DNA of 46,299 nt from an uncultured Bacteroidota bacterium (GCA_937864815.1 CALMJY010000235.1:1-46299), one strand, 5' to 3'. Shown: positions 10,101 to 19,190, counted from the first letter of the stretch. Made by a program: numbers and translations. Notes: generated from the sequence alone by a model not told the origin.

Positions 10101-10481
10101 ATACTTGAAGCAAACATCATGGAAAGTTGTGTACTTATGAACAATGGCAACTTATCCTTTACGTTAATACCACTTCCTTCTGAAGCACAGTTTTCTCCTG
10201 TATATGCAATCAGTGCAGAGGACTTTGACAGGGATGGAATCTGTGATATCCTGATCGGGGGAAATCTGACAAGAGCAAAACCGGAAACCGGAATCTACTC
10301 AGCCAGTTATGGACTTTTATTAAAGGGGAAGGACAACGGTTTGTTTGAACCTGTTCCATCAATAACTTCGGGGATCTCTGCAAAAGGGGAAATAAGGGAT
10401 CTGCAACTTATGAATATTAATGGAAACATGATTATTGTTGTTGCAAGGAATAATGATAACTTACAATTTTACAAATTTTGA
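7155..10481 (+). CDS. Double FG-GAP/VCBS-propeller lipoprotein with central ASPIC/UnbV domain (paralogue A)
   Basis: A 1108-residue lipoprotein with lipobox Cys23 (LFSC). The N-terminal half has seven Asp-rich calcium-loop motifs (DFNNDGLQDIY, DINGDGWADIY, DYDRDGDLDCY, DVNRDGWIDIY, DINNDAWPEIY, DLDNDGWKDIF, DLDNDGDLDLV). An ASPIC/UnbV domain follows at about 528-597 (SAVGANVTLYY, RGFQSSSGSRLHFGLG). Seven further motifs follow, starting DINGDGTDDLY and ending DFDRDGICDIL. Seven plus seven suggests two seven-bladed beta-propellers joined by the ASPIC domain. The family (CRTAC1/VCBS-type) has no established enzymatic role; here it occupies the place where SusE/SusF-type surface glycan-binding lipoproteins usually follow SusD. 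A binding role at the cell surface is inferred. The gene overlaps the next one by 4 bp (ATGA). Confidence 0.85.
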   Translation: MFKSSIKAIRAIIILLIPFLFSCLRGRDDNSPDQLFTLLDQEETKIDFINQVKYTEEFNTYTYRNFYNGAGVGTGDFNNDGLQDIYFCGNQEGNRLYINSGGFVFEDISEKAGVTCKGSWSTGVTIVDINGDGWADIYVCKSGPPEGKNRKNELFINNKDLTFSEKASEYGLDNFGLSNHASFFDYDRDGDLDCYLLNNSFQSVTGFDMKEGQREISDSLGSNKLFRNDDGKFTDVTKAAGIYSSKIGFGLGVTAGDVNRDGWIDIYVSNDFFERDYLYINNQNGNFTESLTDQMNEISLGAMGADMADINNDAWPEIYTTEMTPEDNARLKTKAFFENWETYQRKVGKGYHHQFARNTLQLNNRNGTFSEIGRFSGVSTTDWSWGALIMDLDNDGWKDIFVANGIYKDLLDRDFLDIYSDPSIMRTMIKTEESAIIKMIEMIPSARISNYLFHNNKDLTFTNIAAQWGLNTPSFSNGAAYDDLDNDGDLDLVVNNINMPPFIYCNNSESKSTSHYLNVSLNGGGKNTSAVGANVTLYYDGSVNYQELIPARGFQSSSGSRLHFGLGEHSLVDSIIVCWPDAGTTKLINVKADQFITISNSEKTGNVPCKIKETNTILKRTDRFSDLDFRHIENDFNDFERDGLLFNMLSNEGPHMCIGDINGDGTDDLYICGAKESPGAFYIQLRNGTFRRTNTEITEADKISEDTDCAFFDADNDGDLDLYVASGGNEFPSSSSALIDRLYLNDGKGNFSKSDQMLPSSEYVSTSCVRPADFDKDGDMDLFVGTRLRPFAYGLPADAYLLENDGRGIFKNVTIKNAPDLKNMGMITDMAWSDIDNDGFADIIIVGEWMPLKVFLNKNGTFADVMEQCGLLNTEGWWHTIEAKDLNRDGKTDFILGNHGLNSRFKASPEKPVKMYVNDFDLNGTIEQIICTYNGEKMYPLVMKDDLVKQIPSLRNKFQKFDDYKNVTIEEIFPPEVLKRSVILEANIMESCVLMNNGNLSFTLIPLPSEAQFSPVYAISAEDFDRDGICDILIGGNLTRAKPETGIYSASYGLLLKGKDNGLFEPVPSITSGISAKGEIRDLQLMNINGNMIIVVARNNDNLQFYKF

Positions 10482-11113
10482 TGAGACATATGAAAAGGAA
10501 TTTCAGGAATGCTGTTTATCTGATAATTATCATTTTTACTGGTACTTCAGGATGTACTCCGAGGGCAAAATATGAAAGAAAACTGAAGCAGGAACTCGCA
10601 ACAGGAATCAGATATGATTCACTCTTCCTTGGATTGTACCTTGGTATGTCACAAAAGGATTTTTATACCCGCTGCTGGGAGCTTAACCGGATGGGTCTTG
10701 TCAAGCAGGGAATTGGCAATACCACAGTTGAATATATTATAAAGGATGAGCTGAAACACTCCGTTACTATGAATTTCTATCCGGCATTCATTGAAGGTAA
10801 AATTGCAGAAATGCCTGTGAAATTTATATACAATGGCTGGGCACCATGGAACGCACCTCTGTCGTCTGACAGTCTGCAGGTTGATTTGCTTGACCGGTTT
10901 AAAGAAACCTATGGTGAAGATTTCATAAGAATAGACCACAGGAACAGAGGAACTGCTTATGTTCTTGTAAACGGGAACCGTCGTATAACCATTTTCAAGG
11001 AAAACGAGATGAATGTCTGGGCTGTTTTCAGTGATATGACTGTAATTAAGGAGCAGAGTGATACCTCAAATACAGTCAATACACCTTTTAAAATACCGGA
11101 GACCAGTAAATAA
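10478..11113 (+). CDS. Small lipoprotein of unknown function
   Basis: A 211-residue protein with a lipoprotein signal peptide (hydrophobic stretch about residues 13-24, lipobox TSGC, Cys26). The mature part has no domain I recognise. It begins with a helical charged segment (RAKYERKLKQEL), then GLYLGMSQKDFYTRCWELN, a pattern seen in small Bacteroidota lipoproteins of unknown role. Beta-rich sequence follows (VKFIYNGWAPWNA, NRRITIFKENEMNVWAVFSDM), and a Ser/Thr-rich tail ends the protein. It overlaps the upstream paralogue A by ATGA and is followed after 4 bp by paralogue B, so it is translated with them and probably works in the same surface complex. The first ATG (10478) is used for the overlap; internal Met2 or Met5 are alternatives. 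Confidence 0.75.
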   Translation: MMRHMKRNFRNAVYLIIIIFTGTSGCTPRAKYERKLKQELATGIRYDSLFLGLYLGMSQKDFYTRCWELNRMGLVKQGIGNTTVEYIIKDELKHSVTMNFYPAFIEGKIAEMPVKFIYNGWAPWNAPLSSDSLQVDLLDRFKETYGEDFIRIDHRNRGTAYVLVNGNRRITIFKENEMNVWAVFSDMTVIKEQSDTSNTVNTPFKIPETSK

Positions 11114-11117
11114 CATC

Positions 11118-14100
11118 ATGAAAAAATCCTTTTCTCCTGTATTTATATTTCCGGCAACGGCTCTGTTGTGTATATCCGTATTCATGTTTTCCTGCAGCAA
11201 GGATAAAGCCGGAAATGGTGATCTCTTATTCACAACCATGCCTGCTTCAGTTACCAATGCCGGTTTTGTTAACCACCTTGACTACAACAAACAGCTGGAA
11301 ACAAAATTCAATATTTATACCTACAGGAATTTCTATAATGGTGGCGGGGTGGCTCTCGGCGATATTAATAACGATGGTCTCATTGATATCTTCATGACTT
11401 CCAATATGGGATCAAATGTTTTGTACCTCAACAAGGGCAACTTTGAATTTGAAGATATATCGAAAAGTGCCGGAATTGAAGGGAAAGGCCGCTGGTCAAC
11501 TGGAGTAAGTTTTGCAGATGTGAACGGGGATGGTTGGACAGATATCTATATATGCAATTCAGGAAATGTGGAAGGAGATGACAGAAGCAATGAATTGTAT
11601 ATAAACAACAGGAATCTCACATTCACCGAAAGTGCAGCGGAGTATGGTCTTGATGACCGGGGTTACTCAACCCATGGTGTTTTTTTTGATTATGACAGGG
11701 ATGGGGACCTTGACATGTATCTCCTTAATAATTCGTCCAAGGCAATTGGTAGTTTCAACCTCAAGGATAATCAGCGATATGTCAGAGATTCACTTGGAGG
11801 AGACAAGCTTTTCAGAAATGATTCCAACAGGTTTACGGATGTTAGTCAGGAAGCCGGAATTCTGGGAAGTGTAATCGGATTTGGTCTGGGAGTTTCTGTC
11901 GGGGATATTGATCAGGATGGATGGATGGATATATACGTGTCAAATGATTTCTTTGAAAGGGATTATCTCTATCTGAACAATCATGACGGAACGTTCAGGG
12001 AAAACCTCCCTCAGATGATGAGATCGATTTCAGCTGCTTCCATGGGCGCCGATATGGCAGATATTAATAATGACCATTACCCGGAAATATTTGCGACTGA
12101 TATGGTCCCTGAGGGTAATGAAAGGCTAAAGACAAAGACAACTTTTGATAGCTGGGAGAGCTATAAATCAGGTGTTAATAATGGTTATCACCATCAGTTC
12201 ACAAGAAATATGCTGCAACTGAATAACACAGATGGAACATTCAGTGAAATCGGCAGGTTTGCCGGCGTAAATGCTACAGACTGGTCATGGGGTGCATTGA
12301 TTATGGATATGGATAATGATGGTCTAAAGGATATTTTTGTGGCAAACGGTATTTTCAAGGATCTGACAGATCAGGATTACCTGCAATATTTTTCAAACCG
12401 TGATATGGTTATGAAAATTGTCTCCGGAAACAACGTAGATTATAAGACTCTTATTGATGCAATACCTTCTGTGAAAATACCCAGCTATGCCTTCAGGAAC
12501 AATGGCAATTACAATTTCACCAATGTTGCAGATAAATGGGGTCTTGGCGAACCGGGATTTTCAAACGGTTCAGCATACGGAGATCTTGACAACGACGGCG
12601 ATCTTGACCTGGTTGTAAACAATGTCAATATGCCTATGTTTGTATACCGCAATGAAACGAACAGGTTGTTACCCGACAATCATTACCTGAAGTTGATGCT
12701 TAACGGGGAACCAGGGAATACAGCTGCTATAGGGGCAAAAATCACTGTAAAACATAAAGGCCGGATACTTTACCTTGAACAAATGCCGATGAGGGGTTAC
12801 CTCTCAACAAGTGATCCCCGGCCAAACCTGGGACTTGGAAACATCTCCATTATCGATTCACTCATTGTTCAGTGGCCAGATGGACGAATGACTATTCTAA
12901 AGGATGTAGTTGCAGACCAGACTCTTACTCTGTTTCAGAAAAATGCCGGATTAGTATCAAATAAAATTACTGATTCGCTAAACAGAAAAAACCTGTATTT
13001 CAGGGAGATAACAGATAAAAATCTCATCAGTTTTAATCATAGTGAAGATGACTTTAACGATTTTGAAAGGGAATCATTAATATATCATATGATATCCACC
13101 GAGGGACCCAGGATGTGCAAAGGAGATGTTAACGGTGACGGCCTTGAAGATTTATTTATTTGTGGTCCAAAGGGACAAGCTTCTGTTTTAATGGTACAAC
13201 AGAATAACGGAAAGTTTAAATCTATAGAATCCGGGTTATTTGAACAGGATGCCATTGCTGAAGATGTTGACTGCGCAATGTTTGATGCCGACGGGGACGG
13301 CGATCTTGACCTGTACGTAGCTTCAGGTGGTAACCAGTTTCCGGAGAGTTCCTCAGCGTTGAGTGACAGAATGTATTTCAATCAGGGGAATAATCATTTT
13401 ATTAAATCAGATCAGGTTCTGCCTGCAGGCAGGTATGAGAGTTCTTCCTGTGTCAGAGCAGAGGACTTTGACAAGGACGGAATTGTTGAATTGTTCGTAG
13501 GCATCAGGCTTAAACCATTTCTTTATGGAGTTCCTGTGAACGGATATATTCTTGAGAATGACGGAAAGGGGAAATTTACTGATGTTACTGGTTCTGTAGC
13601 ACCTGAACTGCAAAAAATCGGAATGATAAGGGATATGCTATGGCTTGATGTGGACAAAGATGGAGACATGGACATCATAATTGCCGGAGAATGGATGGGA
13701 ATCAGGGTGTTTATTAATGATAACAACACCTTCAGGGAGAAAAAAGATGCATTTGGATCATCTGTAACTGATGGATGGTGGAATTGTCTTGCTGCAGCTG
13801 ATTTTGACAATGATGGCGATGTCGATTTTGTTGCAGGTAATCATGGTCTGAACTCAAGATTCAAGGCAACCCAGGAAAAACCGGTTACAATGCATGTTAA
13901 TGATTTTGATCTGAACGGCGCCGTTGAACAGATCATAAGTGTATATAACGGCGATCAGTCCTACCCTCTTGCCCTGAAGCACGACCTTACAAGGCAGATT
14001 CCTGCACTCGAAAGAAAATATCCAAAATATGAATTGTATAAAGATCAGAAGATAACAGATATTTTCCCGCCGGAGCAACTTCAAAAATCAATTGTTCTGA

Positions 14101-14483
14101 ATGCATCTGTTATGGAAACATCGGTTTTCATTAATGATGGTAAAGGTAATTTCAGCAGAATTCCCTTGCCTTCCGAAGTACAGTTTTCACCTGTCTTTGC
14201 AGCAGAAACAGGAGATTTTAATTCCGATAGTAACGCTGATATTTTGCTTGGAGGAAATCTGTATAATGTAAAACCCGAGGTGGGCCGTTATGATGCCAGC
14301 TACGGATCATTCCTGGCAGGAAACGGTAGGGGTGGTTTTTCTTTCATCCCTGTAAAACAATCAGGCATGATGCTCGAAGGTGAAATCAGAGATATCATCG
14401 GAATCTCAACACTATCAGGCGAAATTATTATTGCAGCCCAAAGTAACGGGCCGCTGCAGGTTTTCAAAATACTCTCCAGGTGA
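11118..14483 (+). CDS. Double FG-GAP/VCBS-propeller lipoprotein with central ASPIC/UnbV domain (paralogue B)
   Basis: A 1121-residue lipoprotein starting at ATG 11118. A GTG 60 bp upstream would add 20 residues ahead of a good signal peptide, so I reject it. The lipobox Cys is residue 26 (MFSC). The layout matches paralogue A throughout: seven Ca-loop motifs (DINNDGLIDIF to DLDNDGDLDLV), ASPIC/UnbV domain at about 534-604 (AAIGAKITVKHKGR, RGYLSTSDPRPNLGLG), and seven motifs in the second half (DVNGDGLEDLF to DFNSDSNADIL). Long blocks are almost the same as in A (WSTGVSFADVNGDGWTDIY; GYHHQFTRNMLQLNN). It starts 4 bp after the small lipoprotein gene. Function unknown; the surface-binding role is inferred from the lipoprotein signal and the SusCD context. 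Confidence 0.85.
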   Translation: MKKSFSPVFIFPATALLCISVFMFSCSKDKAGNGDLLFTTMPASVTNAGFVNHLDYNKQLETKFNIYTYRNFYNGGGVALGDINNDGLIDIFMTSNMGSNVLYLNKGNFEFEDISKSAGIEGKGRWSTGVSFADVNGDGWTDIYICNSGNVEGDDRSNELYINNRNLTFTESAAEYGLDDRGYSTHGVFFDYDRDGDLDMYLLNNSSKAIGSFNLKDNQRYVRDSLGGDKLFRNDSNRFTDVSQEAGILGSVIGFGLGVSVGDIDQDGWMDIYVSNDFFERDYLYLNNHDGTFRENLPQMMRSISAASMGADMADINNDHYPEIFATDMVPEGNERLKTKTTFDSWESYKSGVNNGYHHQFTRNMLQLNNTDGTFSEIGRFAGVNATDWSWGALIMDMDNDGLKDIFVANGIFKDLTDQDYLQYFSNRDMVMKIVSGNNVDYKTLIDAIPSVKIPSYAFRNNGNYNFTNVADKWGLGEPGFSNGSAYGDLDNDGDLDLVVNNVNMPMFVYRNETNRLLPDNHYLKLMLNGEPGNTAAIGAKITVKHKGRILYLEQMPMRGYLSTSDPRPNLGLGNISIIDSLIVQWPDGRMTILKDVVADQTLTLFQKNAGLVSNKITDSLNRKNLYFREITDKNLISFNHSEDDFNDFERESLIYHMISTEGPRMCKGDVNGDGLEDLFICGPKGQASVLMVQQNNGKFKSIESGLFEQDAIAEDVDCAMFDADGDGDLDLYVASGGNQFPESSSALSDRMYFNQGNNHFIKSDQVLPAGRYESSSCVRAEDFDKDGIVELFVGIRLKPFLYGVPVNGYILENDGKGKFTDVTGSVAPELQKIGMIRDMLWLDVDKDGDMDIIIAGEWMGIRVFINDNNTFREKKDAFGSSVTDGWWNCLAAADFDNDGDVDFVAGNHGLNSRFKATQEKPVTMHVNDFDLNGAVEQIISVYNGDQSYPLALKHDLTRQIPALERKYPKYELYKDQKITDIFPPEQLQKSIVLNASVMETSVFINDGKGNFSRIPLPSEVQFSPVFAAETGDFNSDSNADILLGGNLYNVKPEVGRYDASYGSFLAGNGRGGFSFIPVKQSGMMLEGEIRDIIGISTLSGEIIIAAQSNGPLQVFKILSR

Positions 14484-14491
14484 AGCTGTAT

Positions 14492-17400
14492 ATGAAAAAT
14501 CTGACCATAGTTTCTGTTTTGGTCTTACTCTCCTTATCGTGCAAAAAGGAAGTAAAAAATGATACCCTTTTTACTATACTTCCTTCCTCCTTGACAAAAA
14601 TTGATTTCAGGAACCAGCTGACTGAAAATGAAAAATTTAATATTATAGAATACCTCTATTTCAACAATGGTGCCGGTGTTGCTGCAGGTGATATAAATAA
14701 TGATGATCTCACAGACCTGTATTTTGTTTCAAATCAGCAATCAAACAAACTTTACCTGAATAAAGGGGACTTCAGCTTTGAGGATATATCTGAATCTGCA
14801 GGTATTTCTGGTAGTGGCAACTGGAAAACAGGTGTTACAATGGCAGATGTAAACGGAGATGGCTTACTCGATATTTACGTCTGTCAGGTTGGTAATTACA
14901 AAAGCTTTAATGGAAGGAACCAGTTGTTTATAAACCAGGGTAATCTGAAATTTAAGGAGGAAGCCGGTAAATATGGAATTGATTTTCAGGGATTTTCAAC
15001 ACAGGCTGCTTTTTTTGATTTTGACCTTGATGGTGATCTCGATATGTTCCTCCTTAACCATTCAGTGCATACATCAAGAAGTTACGGAGGGATTGAGCTC
15101 AGAAATGATCATGATGAAATGGCCGGTGACAGGTTGTACAGAAATGACAGGAAGAACGGACAGGTGTATTTTACTGATATAACTGCTGAATCAGGAATAC
15201 ACTCGAGCCAGATAGGTTATGGGCTAGGAGTTGGTATTTCAGACATTAACAATGATGGATTTCCGGATATCTATATCTCAAATGATTTTCATGAAAATGA
15301 TTATTTATACATCAATAACGGGGGAAGGAATTTCACTGAACGACTAACGGAATTCATAGAGCATACAAGCAGATCCTCAATGGGGAATGACATAAGCGAC
15401 TTTAACAATGATGGTTACATGGATATTATCGTACTGGATATGTTGCCCGATAATGAGGAGATAAAGAAACAATCAGGAGGAGAAGATGATTATGAACTGT
15501 TTGAGATAAAAGAAAATTTCGGATATAATTATCAGTATGTTCGAAATACTCTCCAGCTAAACCTGGGCGATAATACTTTCAGTGAAATTGGGTCTCTGGC
15601 AGGAATTCAATCAACAGACTGGAGCTGGTCTCCCCTGTTCTGTGACCTTGATAACGATGGATGGAAGGACCTCTTCATCACCAATGGAATTTACCGAAGG
15701 GCAAATGACCTTGATTATGTCAATTTCCTGACCGGAGGCAACAGGTCATTTCCGGCAAAGGATAACAGCAATATTCCTGACAACGTGCTTTATGAAAAAA
15801 TGCCATTGCATCCCGATATCAACTTTCTGTTCAGGAACAACATGGATTTAACATTTTCCGATGAGTCTCAAAACTGGGGAGGCGGTCCACCTTCCTATTC
15901 AAATGGATCAGCATATGCTGATCTCGATAATGATGGAGACCTGGACCTGATTGTAAATAATATCAATGATGAGGCTTTTATTTACAGAAACAATTCTGAA
16001 AGTTTGTCTGAAAACCAATATCTGAAGGTGAAATTAATTGGGAAGGAATGGAATAGAAGGGGAGCCGGGGCACGAGTTACAGTATATAGCAATGGCCTAA
16101 CACAGTTTGCTGATCAGTTTTCAACCAGGGGTTTTATGTCTTCCGTTCCCGATGTTCTTCATTTCGGCTTAGGAACCTGCAATGTTATTGACTCAATAAT
16201 TGTCCGCTGGCCTGATTTCCAGAAGGAAAGGAAAACAGCTATTAAATCTGATACGGTAATAACATTCAATTACACCGATGCTATTCCTGTAAATGTAAAA
16301 GAAAATGAAAAAAGTGTGACTCCAAAGTTATTTTCTGCAACAGAAATCCCGGGTCTGGATTTCAGGCACAGGGAAGACCCATATATGGATTTTTACCGTG
16401 AAAAGCTGATCCCGCATTCATTATCAGCAGAGGGTCCGGCACTTGCAATCGGAGATCTCAATAATGACGGGCTTCAGGATGTTTTTGTCGGTAGTTCAAA
16501 ATTTCAGCAAAGCAGGATCTTTATACAGCATGAAGGTGGATTTAAGACATTGCCTGTACCAATACTTGGAGTTGAAATTGAGAATGAAGATGTTGATGCA
16601 GCAATTTTTGATGCAGACGGTGACGGAGATAACGATATTTTTATTGTCAGGGGAGGTAATGAATTAACAGTCGGTAATTTTCTTCTGACAGACCTGCTTT
16701 TAATCAATGATGGCAGAGGAGGGTTCAATAAAGGTAACCTTCCATTCCTTTCACATAACGGATCATGTGTAAGGCATTGCGATTTTGACAAAGATGGTGA
16801 TACTGACCTGTTTTTAGGATCACGTTCCATCCCCGGATCATATGGAGTATCTCCTGACCAGTACCTGCTTGAGAACAATGGTCACGGAGAATTCCGGGAT
16901 GTTACAGATTTAAGGATTCCTTCTGTCAGGAAAGCAGGTATGGTAACTGACGCAGTCTGGTTTGACTATGACGGAGATGGCGATCAGGATCTGGCCGTAA
17001 CAGGTGAATGGATGAAGATATGTGTCTTCGAAAATGAATCAGGCTACTTTAAGGATGTAACCGAAAAAGCCGGATTGGGGAATTCTTCAGGATGGTGGTA
17101 TTGTCTGAAATCAGCTGATATTGATAATGATGGCGACATGGACCTGATCGGAGGCAATCTGGGAAAGAATTCTTTATTAAAGGCATCTTCAGAACAACCG
17201 GTTGAGATGTATATCAATGACTTTGACAATAACGGTTCTATAGATCAGATAATATGTTCATATAATCAGGGTATAAGTTATCCTTTTGCATCATATGATG
17301 AAATCGCAGCACATATTAACGGGTTTAAAAAAGCCTTTCCCTCTTATTCTGATTTTGCAGGAAAAACAATTCCGGATATCTTCAGTAAAAACATGATAGA

Positions 17401-17797
17401 CCAGTCAATTGTTAAAAGAACCGAAACTTTTGAAAGTACATTGTTCCTGAATAACAGAGATGGAACGTTTGTCAGTAAGCATCTTCCGGTCGAAGCACAG
17501 TTTTCAACTGTACGCGATATCATGGTAAAGGATTTTAACAGTGACGGCAAAAATGACATGGTTCTTATTGGCAATAATTATAAAGTTAGTCCGACATATG
17601 GCCGATATGATGCAAGTTTTGGTTGGTTCTTAGCTGGTGATACCGCCAGTATGTTCAAAGTTCTAAAACCTGCGCAAAGTGGCTTCAGAATAAAAGGGGA
17701 TACAAGGAAAATCCGCTTAATTGAAATCAATGGAAATCCATACCTGCTGGTAGCAGTAAATGATGGCAACTTAAATATTTTCAGGATCTACGAATAA
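14492..17797 (+). CDS. Double FG-GAP/VCBS-propeller lipoprotein with central ASPIC/UnbV domain (paralogue C)
   Basis: A 1101-residue lipoprotein. I place the start at ATG 14492, giving a compact signal peptide with lipobox LSLSC (Cys17). A GTG at 14480 overlapping the previous stop is the alternative. Seven Ca-loop motifs (DINNDDLTDLY to DLDNDGDLDLI), ASPIC/UnbV at about 520-591 (RRGAGARVTVYSNG, RGFMSSVPDVLHFGLG), and seven more (DLNNDGLQDVF to DFNSDGKNDMV). It is the most divergent of the three: it lacks the NDFFERDYLY form (here NDFHENDYLY) and has a shorter, more acidic central blade region. The stop lies 13 bp from the converging GH13 gene stop, and no terminator hairpin is visible between them. 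Role unknown, probably with A and B. Confidence 0.84.
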   Translation: MKNLTIVSVLVLLSLSCKKEVKNDTLFTILPSSLTKIDFRNQLTENEKFNIIEYLYFNNGAGVAAGDINNDDLTDLYFVSNQQSNKLYLNKGDFSFEDISESAGISGSGNWKTGVTMADVNGDGLLDIYVCQVGNYKSFNGRNQLFINQGNLKFKEEAGKYGIDFQGFSTQAAFFDFDLDGDLDMFLLNHSVHTSRSYGGIELRNDHDEMAGDRLYRNDRKNGQVYFTDITAESGIHSSQIGYGLGVGISDINNDGFPDIYISNDFHENDYLYINNGGRNFTERLTEFIEHTSRSSMGNDISDFNNDGYMDIIVLDMLPDNEEIKKQSGGEDDYELFEIKENFGYNYQYVRNTLQLNLGDNTFSEIGSLAGIQSTDWSWSPLFCDLDNDGWKDLFITNGIYRRANDLDYVNFLTGGNRSFPAKDNSNIPDNVLYEKMPLHPDINFLFRNNMDLTFSDESQNWGGGPPSYSNGSAYADLDNDGDLDLIVNNINDEAFIYRNNSESLSENQYLKVKLIGKEWNRRGAGARVTVYSNGLTQFADQFSTRGFMSSVPDVLHFGLGTCNVIDSIIVRWPDFQKERKTAIKSDTVITFNYTDAIPVNVKENEKSVTPKLFSATEIPGLDFRHREDPYMDFYREKLIPHSLSAEGPALAIGDLNNDGLQDVFVGSSKFQQSRIFIQHEGGFKTLPVPILGVEIENEDVDAAIFDADGDGDNDIFIVRGGNELTVGNFLLTDLLLINDGRGGFNKGNLPFLSHNGSCVRHCDFDKDGDTDLFLGSRSIPGSYGVSPDQYLLENNGHGEFRDVTDLRIPSVRKAGMVTDAVWFDYDGDGDQDLAVTGEWMKICVFENESGYFKDVTEKAGLGNSSGWWYCLKSADIDNDGDMDLIGGNLGKNSLLKASSEQPVEMYINDFDNNGSIDQIICSYNQGISYPFASYDEIAAHINGFKKAFPSYSDFAGKTIPDIFSKNMIDQSIVKRTETFESTLFLNNRDGTFVSKHLPVEAQFSTVRDIMVKDFNSDGKNDMVLIGNNYKVSPTYGRYDASFGWFLAGDTASMFKVLKPAQSGFRIKGDTRKIRLIEINGNPYLLVAVNDGNLNIFRIYE

Positions 17798-17810
17798 ATT
17801 TACCGCTTTA

Positions 17811-19190
17811 TCAGTTCGTCAGGACTACATAGCTCCAGGCCTCAAGACTCATGGATTCACCATTCTTCAATGTTTTCGGATTCCCGGTAAAAAATTCAGT
17901 ATAATCTCCTTCAATATTAGCCAGGTCAGGTTTAATACTTACAGCCTTTTTTGTGAGATTAAGAAACACTATAACTCTGTTTCCATCCTTCTCTCTGTAA
18001 AAAGAAAACACCTTGTTATCCTTACCTGATTTTATTCTGACCATTGGCCCTCCGAAATCTCCGTTCCACAGGGCTTTGTTTTTCTTTTTTAACTGTATCA
18101 GTGAAGCATAGAAACTGGTTAAATCACAAGTGTCCCATTCGATGGTATCGCGTGTAAAGAATCGCAGTTTCTTGTCGAGGCATGCTTCCTGTCCGCTGTA
18201 AAGAAGGGGTACTCCCTGAACTGTGAAAATAAGATTTGCAAATACTTTTTGAGAATCACCAAATAAAGAATCCAGGGTTCCAGCCCAGGAATTCTCATCA
18301 TGATTGGTAATGAACTGAAGTCTGTAAACATTATTCGGATTAACCACCCACTCTTTCTTATAATACCTGTCGATTACACTTACACTATCCTTTCCCTGGG
18401 CAACTCGCTTCATGAGATGATGTAATTCCCATGCATAATTCATATCAAAGCCTTTCTCCATAAAAAATCCGGGACCTTCGTGTTCTGCAAGCATAAAGAC
18501 AGGTTTAATAGTATTGAGTTCAGTTCGGGCCCTTTCCCAGAATTCCTTCGGTGTATTATGCGGATGATCAACCCGGAATCCATCGACTCCCAGCTTCACC
18601 CAGAATGACATTGCTTCGATCATATAATCATGAAGACCTGTGTTCTTCCAGTCGAGCTGAATAACATCAGTCCAGTCAGTTCCAATTGGTGGGGTGAAGT
18701 TCCCCTTCGCATCCCTGACATAAAATTCGGGATGTTCCTCTGTAAGTTTGTTATCCCAGGCAGTATGATTGGGAACCCAGTCAAGTAAAACATACATCCC
18801 AAGTGCATGAGCCTTATCAATTACATCAGTAAGATCCTCAATTGTTCCGAATTCGGGATTAACTGCTTTATAATCCTTCACTGAGTAATAGCTTCCGAGT
18901 TTATCTTTCCGGTTAACTTCACCAATGGGGAATGTGGGCATAAACCACAGGACATCAATTCCAAGTGCTTTCAGCCTTGGCAGATGATCAGCAAAAGCTT
19001 TGAATTTACCTTCAGGAGTAAACTGACGTATATTTACTTCATAAAGGACAACATTTTTAGACCATTCGGGGTGAACAACTTCAGAAACATATGGCCTGAT
19101 ATCTTCTTTTTTTCCAAAAAGAGAACATCCGGCAACAAAAAGTGAAACCGCAATAATCAGCAGAATAAGTTGTAGGTGCAGTTTTTCCAT
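17811..19190 (-). CDS. GH13 alpha-amylase-family lipoprotein
   Basis: A 459-residue lipoprotein (lipobox VAGC, Cys22), so likely membrane-anchored outside the cytoplasm. The GH13 (beta/alpha)8 motifs are complete: region I DWVPNH (137-142), region II GVDGFRVDHP with nucleophile Asp208, region III MLAEHE with acid/base Glu236, and region IV FITNHDEN with Asp298. A beta-sandwich C domain ends the protein. GH13 enzymes hydrolyse or transfer alpha-1,4/1,6 glucan bonds. Located last in the operon after the GH65 gene (22 bp gap), it probably produces maltose or short maltodextrins for the co-encoded MFS carrier. The exact bond specificity cannot be read from the sequence. Confidence 0.93.
   Translation of the reverse strand: MEKLHLQLILLIIAVSLFVAGCSLFGKKEDIRPYVSEVVHPEWSKNVVLYEVNIRQFTPEGKFKAFADHLPRLKALGIDVLWFMPTFPIGEVNRKDKLGSYYSVKDYKAVNPEFGTIEDLTDVIDKAHALGMYVLLDWVPNHTAWDNKLTEEHPEFYVRDAKGNFTPPIGTDWTDVIQLDWKNTGLHDYMIEAMSFWVKLGVDGFRVDHPHNTPKEFWERARTELNTIKPVFMLAEHEGPGFFMEKGFDMNYAWELHHLMKRVAQGKDSVSVIDRYYKKEWVVNPNNVYRLQFITNHDENSWAGTLDSLFGDSQKVFANLIFTVQGVPLLYSGQEACLDKKLRFFTRDTIEWDTCDLTSFYASLIQLKKKNKALWNGDFGGPMVRIKSGKDNKVFSFYREKDGNRVIVFLNLTKKAVSIKPDLANIEGDYTEFFTGNPKTLKNGESMSLEAWSYVVLTN

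Noticed and set aside
11058-11117. GTG start adding 20 residues to propeller paralogue B
   Set aside because: The extension precedes a complete lipoprotein signal peptide beginning at ATG 11118 and would overlap the small lipoprotein gene; the ATG start is better.
16504-16878. 124-residue minus-strand frame within propeller paralogue C
   Set aside because: It is a shadow frame produced by the repeated Asp-rich Ca-loop codons; similar antisense frames appear in A and B at equivalent places.
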